The notes beneath the pieces were generated by a model. It did not search any database. It was not told where the DNA came from and was given only the letters and a program-made list of their open reading frames with translations. Of a stretch of DNA of 64,000 bases, positions 47,041 through 58,697 are shown one piece after another. The number at the start of each line of letters is the position of its first letter. The first letter of the stretch is position 1. A program made the position numbers and the translations under genes. Source of the DNA: Phoronis australis (taxonomy: Eukaryota > Phoronida > Phoronidae); assembly GCA_002633005.1 (NCBI GenBank), contig NMRA01000036.1, positions 596,713 to 660,712 of the forward strand, given 5' to 3'.

Positions 47041-47487
47041 AAACAGTAAGTCGTTGCAAAACACTGATCAAATACTGTTGGCGACAAATGCAGTTTGGTG
47101 GTAAGCATACTTACTACAACTGCAGCAACCTGCGAAAAACAGCGATTGCGATTATTACTACATTATGTTGACGGAAGACACTCTCGGAAAACTAAAAGCA
47201 AAACCACCAAGGTCATTCAAAAACCTGCAAGTGAAAGGGAAGTGCTTCGCAAGTACGCTCGGTCGAGTCGATTAGCAAAATGACGGCAACTGAAGTGATT
47301 GCTCGGCTAGACTGGAATTTTGACTTAAGAGATAGAAGTCTCTATTTTCGTTCCATAGCTGAGGATTTCTGAAAGACGAAATAGTTCCAGCTTACGTCGC
47401 ACGTCGTAGGCTGGTGTATTAATTCAAGTTTTAATTCACAACACATGAGACAAATATGGCACGCCCATCGTCATTTTGCGACGACTC

Positions 47488-47705
47488 AGTTACAGCACAC
47501 ATCACGAATTTTTGTCCGACCGGTCGGAAATTGGTCGATGACCGGCCGTCGACCAGTCGGCAAATTAGCCGGCCGGTCGGCTAAAAATTAGCCGACCGTC
47601 AGCCGGCCGCAGTGACGACTCATAAGGCGACTCCCCAGCCGACCCTTCAGCTGACCCTTCAGCCGACCGGCCATCAGCCAACCAGCTGGTCGGCTGCTAT
47701 TTTTA
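47488..47705 (+). repeat. GTCGGC-rich repeat family, copy 1
   Basis: Begins with the shared end CAGCACACATCACGAATTTT, then many GCCGACC/GGTCGGC units in both orientations (CCGACCGGTCGG, GCCGGCCGGTCGGC). Inverted copies lie at 54935-55117 and 61655-61817, always ending in the same AATTCGTGATGTGTGCTG. The block is a GC island in AT-rich surroundings. No coding capacity. Confidence 0.85.
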
Positions 47706-49469
47706 GGCTAGAGTAGCAGTCGCGTAATAGGTTGTCAGGCTCATACCACTTTGCGTGTCGATGCATATTCGTCTTAGCACAGAGTCAAATAAATTAATCT
47801 AGTTTAACTGTCTCTGTCATATGAGTTCACATCGGTTGTGTAACACCACTAATTCGAAGGTTGAAGGCAAGCGGTAATACCATGCATTGAATTATGGATA
47901 ATGCAACAAGTTTTGGATAAAAAACGTGAAAGTTTTCTTTATATTTGATCTTTAATTTGACTCGTGACGTTAACAAGCTGCATTACATTGGCTGCTTCCC
48001 GGTCAATAAGACACCGTAGTCATTTTGTAAACGCAGCCATTTTTGACAGTTTTCGCCCACAATTGTTTTTTGTTTGTGTTACGCGGAACTACATTTTTGC
48101 GTTTTTAAAATTCTCCACGGGTCTCCTATCACGTGCCCGTGATGATAGTGAGTGAGTTGTTACACCGAAGAGCTCTCATATGATTAACCCTTGCAGTACA
48201 GACGCGAACTTCACGGTCCAGTATGCCCTAAACCCACGGACTTCGATGGCTCTAACTTCGAAATCATCCGTATGTCCACAAAAGTGCTTTGAGCAGTGTG
48301 AACAAATCTGTTCATTTCGCTTTTCTTCGCTGACGAATACGGACAACACGGTGTTTTAAAAAAGTCCATTTTGAGGGCATTTTCAAAAATTAATACGTTT
48401 GGTTGATGCATTCAGAGAGTCGGTTCCCACGTCGTAGCATTTCGGGCCTGGTCTGAGAAGTCTTATAGGGGCTCATTAAGTCCTTATCAGCTGAAGCAAT
48501 CTAATTAAAACTTCACGGTGCATCAGCCAGTGAGGCCTGCTATGCATAGCTAATGATGACCTTTGCTCCAAGCAGGGAACTATTTTCAAACTAAAGCCAG
48601 CATCTCAAATTGCATTAGTATTTTGACTTGAGCCGCAGACTCTGAATTGTCCAATTCTGTTAAAATTTAATTTTGACTACCGCAAATTTTCCAATTTTTA
48701 AACCATTGCTTACAAGTTACAGTTCCTGGGAAACACGAACACTTTGTTTAAGTTTGAGATTGCAAGCGGCAATAATTTTGGGCAGATTAAAAATCTTTGA
48801 ACTTGCCTATAATGTCGTACGCTTGCATTAAAAACCGACAAAGTCTTTTGAAGCTCTTATGTAAACACAACAATTTTCGATTGATATAGAGCCCTCAATA
48901 ACGGCTCATTCATTCTTTTTGACACTTGTAACAACAAGCGCGAATGCCAGTTTGGAAAATACTATTGTTTCCTTCAAAGTCTGGTGGTATGATTAGTCAG
49001 TGATACAACATTTTAGCAATTTAGTCCTGATAAAGTAGTATGTTATTTAAAAATACTTTCAACACCTCCGTCATAAAAACGTTTGGATTTCGCTGCAATA
49101 TTGTTCATTTAAAAATACTCGTTCCGCGTGCAGCTTTATGAGAGACATTGTGATAATTCTGATCATTGGTAATTTTACTCTTAACACAAATATACCATGC
49201 TTACTGCTTCAAAATGTTCAATACATTAACATTTCTCTTACCCCTCGCAAAATCCGTGAATAACTCTGAACTTTAATACAAGTGGCAATGCAAAAGAAAC
49301 TCGAAAATTAAGCAAATGAATACCGCAAATAAGAGACTTTCAGGCTATTACACTGTTTTATGATTAAAACGCCAAACTTTTCAATATGATCCGTCACTAC
49401 ACCACAACCACGCAACCACACGTTGATATAGCGCTACTACTGTGTTATGATTATTGTAGCCAACACATT
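47706..49469. other. No recognised feature
   Basis: AT-rich sequence without motif-bearing open stretches or repeat partners that I could support. Confidence 0.4.
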
Positions 49470-49545
49470 AGCTGCGCAGCACTGAAAAAAGTGGGGTGCT
49501 ATAGGCCCCAGCTCCCTATGGTGCACCGCCCATGTAACACGCATA
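49470..49545 (-). repeat. Short interspersed repeat, copy 2 (inverted)
   Basis: Reverse-complement match of 46945-47040, sharing the CAGCACTGAAAAAAGTG and GTGCACCGCCCATGT segments. Confidence 0.65.
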
Positions 49546-49736
49546 TATTTATAGTAAAAACAAAATACCTGCAACTTCAAACAAACGTCTTATATATTAA
49601 ACCAGTAATGATAATACATACAACATCAGAAAATCAATGCTTTGGGTCTTCCCCAGATTTCAAAAACGGTTGTGTCCATAACTTACTACAAAAATATGTT
49701 AAATAGTTACTATTCACTATCTAGCAACAATACTCT

Positions 49737-50668
49737 TTATTGGGGACAAATAAAACAACAAGAATAATGTATATTTTAAGTTGTATTGGGAATTTCAGGG
49801 TCACAGCTCTACAAATAACTATTTCACAGAAGGAACCAGATGGGTTCCTTAATTACAAGAGATAACACACACACATTTCCGATACCCAAAGTACAACTGA
49901 GTATCGGATGCTAAGTGGCACAGGTTAGCGTAGTACCAAATGGGTACATAATACCAAATGGGTATTGGCCGATTGCCTACCAACTGGGTCGAGCAAAACG
50001 GCAAATTCAATAACAAGTACCAAGTGGGTACAAACTGCCAAATGGGCAAATATCATATAAAGTACCAAGTGGGTACACCAAACAGCCAACTGGGCTATAA
50101 CAACCTGCAAAGCAGGGTTCCGGACAAGCTGAGTGAGCAGACCAGCCGGAGTGATAAAAAAGATATTGTAAGGAACGTGGTGTTGTGGCTCAGTATGTGC
50201 CGAGAGCTGTGACCGGGGTTGAGAGAAGCAAGCTGCAGTGATGGATGCTCGAGTACAGGTTGGGTCGCTAGCCAATGACGTTGGTTCTTGCCAGACGGTA
50301 TGACGCTCCGGGCCTGAAGAAGGTACCAGCAGGGACTGCAAAAACAACAATAACCAACAGCAGATTTTGTTCGACGAAAGGGAGAGAGTGTGGGAAAGGT
50401 ATGAATCGGTTGAGAGGAGATGTCGTGGTACCCAGGGTAGAGAGGGTGGGAGAAGTATAAAATTGGCTAATTAGGACAACTTACGAGTGAACGTACTGTT
50501 GCTTGAGGCTGGGCCAACAGGAAGCTGGAGAGAAAGAACAAACAGCGCTACCATCGGACTTGGTAGGAACTAACTAGGAGTTGGATATGAAGCATGAAGG
50601 GCTGTATAATGTTATTTGCCCAAATAATAGGATTTATGTCAGAGTGCCATAAATCTCATTATAGCAGT
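49737..50668 (-). repeat. TACC-array repeat family, copy C (most complete)
   Basis: Runs from TTGGGGACAAATAAAACAAC to TTTATGTCAGAGTGCCATAA, sharing both ends with 22806-23416. The dyad array at 49935-50100 contains TACCAAATGGGTA, TACCAAGTGGGTA, TGCCAAATGGGCA and relatives, spaced 15-30 bp. The block 50155-50455 is absent from copy B. Open frames on the - strand (49849-50350) match those in copy A only because the DNA is repeated. Confidence 0.88.
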
Positions 50669-51457
50669 ATAAAAGATATACATTGAAACAAGCATGGATA
50701 AAATAGGAAAGGAATATCAAGAAATACAAACCACGAACAATAGAGTACAACCATAATTAAAAGACAAAGATCGTTTGTTAAGTTAAGGGTACATGAACTG
50801 CTGGCTTCTACTATAATCCTGGCTTCAATTATAAGCATGGCAGTATTTATGAGAAACGAGCTGAGTTTCAGGGTTGTTCAAGTCTGTGTCTTATATGGTC
50901 TTTCGTACATGCGAAAAATTTGAGAAACATGGAAACTTCTGTGAGTGTAGTCAAAAACCAACCAGTTCATCTCCGACACAAGTAAAAACATTAGTTAATG
51001 ATCATTGATGTCAAACAGCAAAATCACATTGATTCATAGCCACTAATCGCTTTTTACCGGAGCCGTAAATCCAGTAGGTGCACAGATCGGATAATTCTAA
51101 GTGAGCAAAGGACAGTGTAATCTACAAATTATTGTTCATCAACAGCAACCTGTGCTCATCAGTCATCCTCTAAAACCGAAGTATGTTTTACAAACCAATC
51201 GCATGACAACCGCTGCAAGTTTTACCATAATTCTCGATCTAACACCATCCATTGCAATAATGTTAATTAAAAGACTAAATATCACAGGGAAATAAAAATT
51301 AAAAAACGATCCCTTACAGTATATTAACAAACAAGGAACATCTCATCCTTTAAAATGAAGACAACCCCATTACCCAGTTTGTAACCTATGATAACGGTTT
51401 TCAACCAAAAACCTGTTCAAAACATGAAGACTGACCAAGCACACCAAACAAAGTAAT

Positions 51458-51487
51458 AAGGGTCACCATTTTTAAATGGTGACCCTT
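51458..51487. repeat. Perfect 30-bp palindrome
   Basis: Arms AAGGGTCACCATTT and AAATGGTGACCCTT are exact inverted copies around TT. Each arm carries a GGTCA-type half-site. Confidence 0.95.
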
Positions 51488-52586
51488 GTTAAAACAAACA
51501 TCATACTGCATTATTTAGCTAACATAAACACCAATACTTCAACCATTTAGTAATCAAGTATCAGATGGTCAGATACCCAACACAACTGCCATAAATGGCT
51601 TAAAACCTAACCACCGGTATGATTTCAGTAGTTTAGCCATGCATCGTATCAATCAATGCGATGGGTGACAATGCCGGCTAATTTGTCCGGCACACATTTG
51701 TAGCCATTTTCTTGTCTCATTGTTCATGGGACTTACATGAAATGTACCAGGAATTACGACTGGAAGCCGTTAAAATACAACTGACATCGCACAATGATAC
51801 TGCTTTCAGGATTGCAAGCATTGGTTTCATTACAGATGGCTTTTCAGTAATCTATGTTAGTTTCTCATTTTTGTCCTCTGTTCACACACCCATGGAAATA
51901 CTATTTAGGTGATCCCCACTTTTTTGCAGATTTATAGTTGGCAAAGAACAAATTACACAATTCAAGACTTAAAAAGTTTATTGAAAAATTGGAACACCCT
52001 TAAACTGGTGCCATTTAATAACCTACAGATTAATCATTTGAACAACCATTTTAAAACGTTTTTTTTTCCTACCACCAGTCAAAGCCCTTGACTGGCTAAA
52101 ACAGAGCAGGCTGAATTGGGCATCACAAACAGAACAGTAACAATAAGACCGTTAATTAAATTAAATGATGACTTTTAACATATTGTAACATGAAAATGAA
52201 ATCAGTAAGCATACAAGCAGTTGTTTTAGAAGACATATCTAGCTTAAGGCAAAGACTAGCTATAAAGGCTAATTTTCATAGAATATGTAAAAGAAGGTCT
52301 AAAGAATGTATGGCATAAAAATCTTTTTAAATTTTAACACCAGTTCATGAATTTCATAAAATTTAACAAGCAATGAATTTTGAAAACAAACTCTAAGCAA
52401 ACACTAATTTTGCAACTTCTACATCGAATGGGCGTATCACTATATCAAAACAACAAAATTCTCATTCTTTAGGCTAAATCAAATGAAACAAGCTTCATAA
52501 CTTGTGAAAAATGTATGACAATCTAAATACTTCATGGATAATTGTGTGTGTATTAATCGTACTAAATCACTAACAACAGCTTTACC

Positions 52587-52650
52587 CTCTGCCTCTCTGC
52601 CTCTCTGCCTCTCTGCCTCTTCTCTGCCTCTTGTCTGCCTCTTCTNTGCT
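52587..52650. repeat. (CTCTGC)n microsatellite with one N
   Basis: CTCTGCCTCTCTGCCTCT... with a single undetermined base at 52646. Confidence 0.95.
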
Positions 52651-54934
52651 ATGAAGCAGTTGTACTTAAGTTTTGCCCACTCTTCATTTTTATAACTGAC
52701 AAAAACCTAGGCACTGGCACTGAACCCCAGTGTCCAGAATTCAGGCCTCAAAACTCCCCCGTTTGGCTATCACCATATTTGCACTTTTGTATATATTTCA
52801 TGATTTGAGCTCTAATAAAGATTAAACTTGAATCAATGACACACGTCAGTAGTTTGTGCCGTGAAATGTGGCCCGCCGCCGGGGTTTAGTGTGTGATCTG
52901 GCTGCCACTAACTTTACTTAGTCAGAGTTGGGCCGGGGCTAAATCAAATATACGCGTGGGCAGAAAACGTATCTGCGTGAAGAAAGAGTTGCGTTTTCAA
53001 AACTTTCAGAGTCGTGTGTTGTCAGGATCTTCATTAATAAACCGAAACCAAGTACAAAGCACGTCTTCAAAGTTTAGGTAAACCGTAGTTTACGGCATAC
53101 TGATTACAGGGTCACTGACTCGAAGCACGTTCTTAGGTATACGTATATTGTAATATCGGTTGAATTATATATTATAACTGTGAATAGCACGTACGCGAAC
53201 AATAAGCCATTCACATTTATATCTGATTATAATTCTCCCCCTGCTTTGAAAACAAACATTCGTTCAGATAAATTTCGGAAAGAACGTGAACTAAAATGAT
53301 AGGACAAACACTGCATACCACAGTCCAGATTCTACATTCGAAGACTGCTTTGTGAGAAAGAAACTCTCAACAGGAGAAGTTTGTAATGACACGTAAATAA
53401 CTATAACTTTTACCCCTTAGAGTAGACGCGAAACGCTAAGTAATGTGTTCTTACTCCAAAGGGCTCCGCCTTGGTGCGAAGCTGTTTACTAAATTAAATA
53501 TACAACTTTTAATTGCGCCGTTGTGGGTAAAAACTGACCCAATGAAATCTTCCTTGAGTAATCTAAATTATTTACCGGCGTTGAAAAAATTGCTTTTCTA
53601 CTATTATTCTGCTTCTAAAATTGTGGTGTGATCTTTTGCGTCGACTTTCTGCGCAATGAAATATTGCGTCACCTATTAGCCAGTTTCTTTTTCCCAGATT
53701 CTTCAATCAAACGTTCTCCCTCGAGGTTGCCCAGGCTAAACGTCACAACAAATGATCAGAATTTGTTTCACTTCATTATATATTTTTGGAATTTGATATC
53801 AGTAAACCGAATTTTAGAACAGATTTTGCTGCGATGTTGTCATCATCTAATGGGAGATGTCGAAAAATTTCTGGAAGTGGCGCGTGTCACAAATGTACTA
53901 CTTTCAAAACGACGACATACATTTCTTTGTTACCAATGCAGAGAGTTCCGCAAGAAAATGACGTCGGATATTTTTTCGCTTAAACGTCCGTAACGGGCAA
54001 GGTGAATATCAATTGAGTTCCAGATTTTGCATGCACACCCGCCGGTCTTCAGCTCATGTTGATACAAGCTTCACGACGAGGTGACGAGCGTATTTATTCG
54101 GGCTGTTTGCAATTTCGAGGTCTGTCGCTGCTCAATACACAGTAACACCTTGCTGTATTTTGACAATAAAGTCTTCATACAGCTAACTGGCTAAATAGGA
54201 AGGCTCTAGCTTCGAAACAATTTTTTACTCCGAAAGTGACAACAAATTCAGAATGATGATGAATCATGAATGACATAGTAACCGATCACATGCTTCCGTT
54301 TTCATGCGCCCAAGATCTTAATCACTGCCCTATGTTAAAACCATTGTTTATGTTGTTCTTAAAATAAACTGTTGTTCTACTGCTGTACCAACATATTAAG
54401 AAATTATACAAAAATAAACAATAATTATCTGTGGTAAAGCGAATTATACAGCGTGATGAAGTGATGATCAAGAGCAATAACAGATGAGCGCGAATGCGTG
54501 CTGCTTGTTGAGCATTCCGCGGCATGAAAACACTTGAGGTCGTAAAACAGCCAGCGTTGTTTTCTGTTTTTTGAGCAATTTTACTGTAAAATTTCAAATT
54601 TCTTGCTTGTTTTTATGCATAAGGTACTGTATAAAAAGTCTCATACTAAGAGACAGAAATTATGCTTCTGCGATATTACTTAACGTTTGATTTTAACACG
54701 CCGTCAGTAATTCAACGTAAAGTTCACGTTGGTGTAATGTCACGCACTTTGTATTTGTAGGTTGATTCGATTTTACCACCTTTCAATAGTTGAACAAAAG
54801 TTGATAAACCGATGTCAAGACCGGAGTTGCCACTGGTGAACGAACAGCCAACAGTTAAGTGTTTGTTTGGCCAAAGTTCACCCGCTAAGTCATAAAATGG
54901 TAATTGCCGACCAAGGACACGCTTAATCCGAATT

Positions 54935-55117
54935 TGTCGTCCTTACGCTTGTCGACCACTTAGCCGACCCAAGTGCCGACCACAGAGGGCGACTCGGCAG
55001 ACGGCTCGTAGCCGACCGTTGCTGGTCGGCTGCTGGTCGGCTAGACGACCGGTCGACGGCTGGTCGTCGGCCAATTTCCGACCGGTTGGACAAAAATTCG
55101 TGATGTGTGCTGAATAC
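54935..55117 (-). repeat. GTCGGC-rich repeat family, copy 2
   Basis: Inverted relative to 47488-47705: GCCGACC/GGTCGGC units followed by CCGACCGGTTGGAC and the family end AATTCGTGATGTGTGCTG. Confidence 0.85.
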
Positions 55118-55459
55118 CGAAAACAATCCCCGGGTACTAAAACACTTTGTTTGGATTTCATGCGCACTGGCATGCAAATTTGCCCGCATGTCTTACGAAT
55201 ACGGAAAAGTGAGTACGTACTTGCATTTTTAAAGAATATGAAGTGGGAATACCTGACGAATTATCAACATTCATCAAATCCACGTCAAGATTGCGTCATT
55301 TCACAGCGCTACTGAAAGGTTTAGGGCCGTGTCGCCCCATCCTCACTCACTGGAACCACGCGAACGGCCGGGCCGAAACTAAATGCAGTTAACAGCCCTG
55401 TCGCAGCCAGTCTCCACGAAGTAAGAGAGTCCTATACAATCTTAAATTTAAAACCGCCG

Positions 55460-55955
55460 TTGGTCGCCACAGAGCTGACCCGTACCCCAGATGTTGTCCT
55501 TAAGAACGAGTCGTTAGTTAGATTCAAGAATCACGATTGGCAGTGACAGAAAATGAGCTCATTAATTCGTATCAAATTGTTGAAGAACTATTCAACTCTT
55601 GCACACCTTTTAAATGGTTACTAAATGGACACAAAGGCAATACTTTATTTGTGTCAGTTCCGACTCATCAGCAGACAGAGTAATGAACTGTCGGAATTGC
55701 AGACATTCGAAGTGAACTTTCGAAGGTGAGAACCATCCGAGTAGCGGACCTACGGAGTAGTGAACCTTCGGAATAGTGACACGTAACCTTGGAAATCTTC
55801 TCCACCAGTTTGTTGCTTGTATGAAGTTTGCGAGGCTGTGCACCATTAAAGAAACGCACACACGTGTACACGCATGCATGTCAATCCACCATATTTAACA
55901 ATCAGTTTCAATTCGAAATTTGAAAATGCCTGCAATTTACCGTACTATGATAGCC
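55460..55955. repeat. Interspersed repeat, second copy of 3040-3890 family
   Basis: Shares with 3040-3890 the AAGAATCACGATTGG block, the CTTCGGA/GTAGTGAAC block (55695-55790) and the ACACGTGTACACGCATGCAT ... TTCAATTCGAAATTTGAAAA end (55860-55925). Confidence 0.75.
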
Positions 55956-57711
55956 GGGTACGGCCCGTTAGTTCTGTGAAGCGCTTTGAACTGGAAGCAA
56001 ATTCAAAATTATTACTGAGTTATCATTGTAGTTAGTAATACCAGTAGGTGCAACACTTTTGTTGTTCATATATATCCTATCTTTAACGGATAGGTTGAGG
56101 CTGGACCTTTTCCGCGGGGAGTTCCCCCCGAACCCCTGGCTACGGGCCCGAGTAATGTGATTGGACACACAAAATGCCCTTATTTCCAACTTTTGTCCAT
56201 GCATTTGCAGGGTGGGTTCATTCAAGGACATCTTTTTTACATGACCGAAATAACTAGGAAAGAAAATAGTGGATATTACTACCAGTCGCTTAAAGACACA
56301 TCATGCTTGAAGATTTCAGAGTCTCAGTCTGTTAATCAGTTATGAGGAGCCTGTGCTGAATGAGCAGCTCACAGGAGTTTACCGCATGTTTGCTCTGTTA
56401 TGCTAGTGGCTTGTAGGATTCCCATCGTGAGGTATTCACACCTGCTGTGTGTAGGATAATAAACATGGTATAACAGTAGATTTTGTTCCAAGCAGGTCCA
56501 TTTTACTATGCGCCTGATGATGACATAGTGCTTTCGAAATATAGCAGAAAATTTAAGTACTAGGTGAAATGAAGTTTCTCCAAAACTCGTTGAGAATTAA
56601 ACCCACAACTTCCCAGACATAAACCAAACAGATACACCAAACTATTGAAGCTAAGCATAATTTGAACTAAAATCGTATAGAGAAAGACCAACTGAACTGA
56701 ATTTAGTCAGTTGTGCAGTTCATGCAACTGTAACACGGGCCCAAAATTTGGAAGACATGGGTGTTGTGAGACTGCAAAATAATGGACAAAATGTTGATAA
56801 TCGCATAACCTTCCCACCTGTTGCGGAGTACATGAGAAAAGTCTAGTCTTTAAGTCTGACTGGAATTCAACAACTGAAACCGGTATGTCTACAGTGCACC
56901 TTATATCACTGTTCCTCTGATTAGTAACTAACAGGACTGGCTGTTCACATTTATTTTGAAAAAACGATGTATGGTTTAAACAGTCAAAAGAGATATTAGG
57001 AGTAGTATTCAATGAATGCATTTTCCGAGATAAGTATGAACAGATCTATGACAGGGTAACAATTAACAGCTATATTCAAAAATTTCTTTCAACGCTTCCT
57101 GAAAACTTGAGCAATAAAACAATGTGACACCTCATTCAGGAAGTCATTCCCTTCGTTTCCATTAACTTGCTATTCATTTGAACCACTTCGCTCATGTGTA
57201 CATTACATAGCTACTGGCTGCCAAGTGGTCTTCAGCCACTGATACATTTCGTGTTGGATCTCAGTGTAAACACACAGGTTCGCTGACTAAAACAAAACTT
57301 CAACATTGAGGAGACATTGCTTTGGATGCTGCAGTACATGAGTAAGGCGAGTTGCAGTAGACAGAACAGCACACACAGTTTTGGGCACGATGCGTGGGGT
57401 GCGATAGATATACCAGCACACACAGCCACAGGTATGTGTGTCACTTTGAGCTACAATAAACCTGAAGTGATTGATAACTACACAGTATGGTGCTACAAAG
57501 TAGTGCTACTAATGTGCATTTCATAACAAGAACCTGCATACAGTTTTGTGATAGGAAATGGTGCAATAAAATCAAACTTGTAGGAGTAGAGTCAAACCAC
57601 ATTACATTGGACCTGGTTTCTAGAGTATGCTGGTTTGTAATAAATCAAATATACTCTGTACTAGCCGATTTGATTACAGCAACCCTTGGTTACTACAAAC
57701 ATTTTAGTGAG
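55956..57711. other. No recognised feature
   Basis: A GC-rich patch at 56095-56150 (CCGCGGGGAGTTCCCCCCGAA) stands out but has no partner. No gene is supported. Confidence 0.4.
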
Positions 57712-57765
57712 TCAATGAATAGATAATTCATGAACTTTTAAGTTCATAAATTATCTATCCATTGA
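57712..57765. repeat. 54-bp near-perfect inverted repeat
   Basis: Arms of 26 bp, TCAATGAATAGATAATTCATGAACTT and its inverse with two mismatches, are separated by only TT. Capable of forming a cruciform or RNA hairpin. Confidence 0.92.
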
Positions 57766-57899
57766 TAGTTTAAAAACTGGCAACGATGGACAACTAACAG
57801 TGGCAACATCTTCCCAATTTTGGAACACAGTAAAATCAACTAATTTTTAAACAAAACTACATTTCACAATTATTATTTATCTTCAATTAATTCTGACTC

Positions 57900-58320
57900 A
57901 GTACTCAATTTGCACTTTCAACGGTCAAAGCAAACAAGTGTGCACAACACACCATTGACACACACGGTGGTAACTAAGTAGTGCTACAACCCTAAAAGTC
58001 TTTAGGTTTACACGTCTAGCAAGTGTGGAACACACCATCGACGAACACAGTGGAGACTATGCAGCATTACAACACTAACAAGACTATTTAGGTTCACAAG
58101 TGAAGCAAGTGTGTACGAAACACCGTCAACGCACACGGTGGTGACTAAGCAGCACTACAACCCTACAATTCTTTTTTGGTTTACAATTCTAACAAAAATG
58201 TGTACCATACCATCATTACACAGAGTGGTGACTAGGCAGAATAATTACAACCCTACGAGTCTATTTAGGTTAATAAGTCTAACAAGCATGCTTAACACTG
58301 CTCCCTTCACCAATGCTTAC
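57900..58320. repeat. Minisatellite, period 83-88 bp, 4.5 copies
   Basis: CACGGTGGTAACTAAG-like landmarks lie at 57963, 58046, 58134 and 58222. Each unit also has an ACACCAT half, CTACAACCCTA and TTTAGGTTTACA. Confidence 0.88.
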
Positions 58321-58593
58321 ATTACATGTCGCGTGAAGTATTAACATTGGTTCACCGAGACATAATAAAACAACTAGATACACACAAGTTAAAAACCAAA
58401 GAAATTGCGTTAAATTATTGAATTGATGACACAGAACCAAAGCATAACAGTCAATGTTCATTCCATATGCATTAGAGAATGCAAGACCCATTTTAACAAT
58501 AATTTCAAGTAGACATCAAAAAAGCTGGAATTTCTCATTCTTTTAAACTAATAATCTCTTAATCAAGTACTGTCAGTGGTAATCAAATCTCTT

Positions 58594-58697
58594 TTAATTC
58601 TTCTTTTTTCCTGCCCTACTTCTTAACGCCATGCCATTTTCCCGAGACTCCTGGTCAGACTCTGTTGCCACCTGTTGGCTATCTTCATCTCCTTTAC
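58594..58697 (-). CDS. TRAM1: TRAM1-like terminal exon
   Basis: Acceptor GTTGACCAG before 58697, completing a GGT codon. Encodes KGDEDSQQVATESDQESREN and a short basic end, RAGKKKN, then TAA at 58596-58594. Tail length and Ser/Lys/Glu content fit the cytosolic C-terminus of TRAM proteins. Confidence 0.8.

Larger units (their letters stand above)
50669..54934. other. No recognised gene
   Basis: Contains a perfect palindrome (51458-51487) and a CTCTGC microsatellite (52587-52650). Open stretches such as 53628-53993 lack known domains. Confidence 0.4.
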
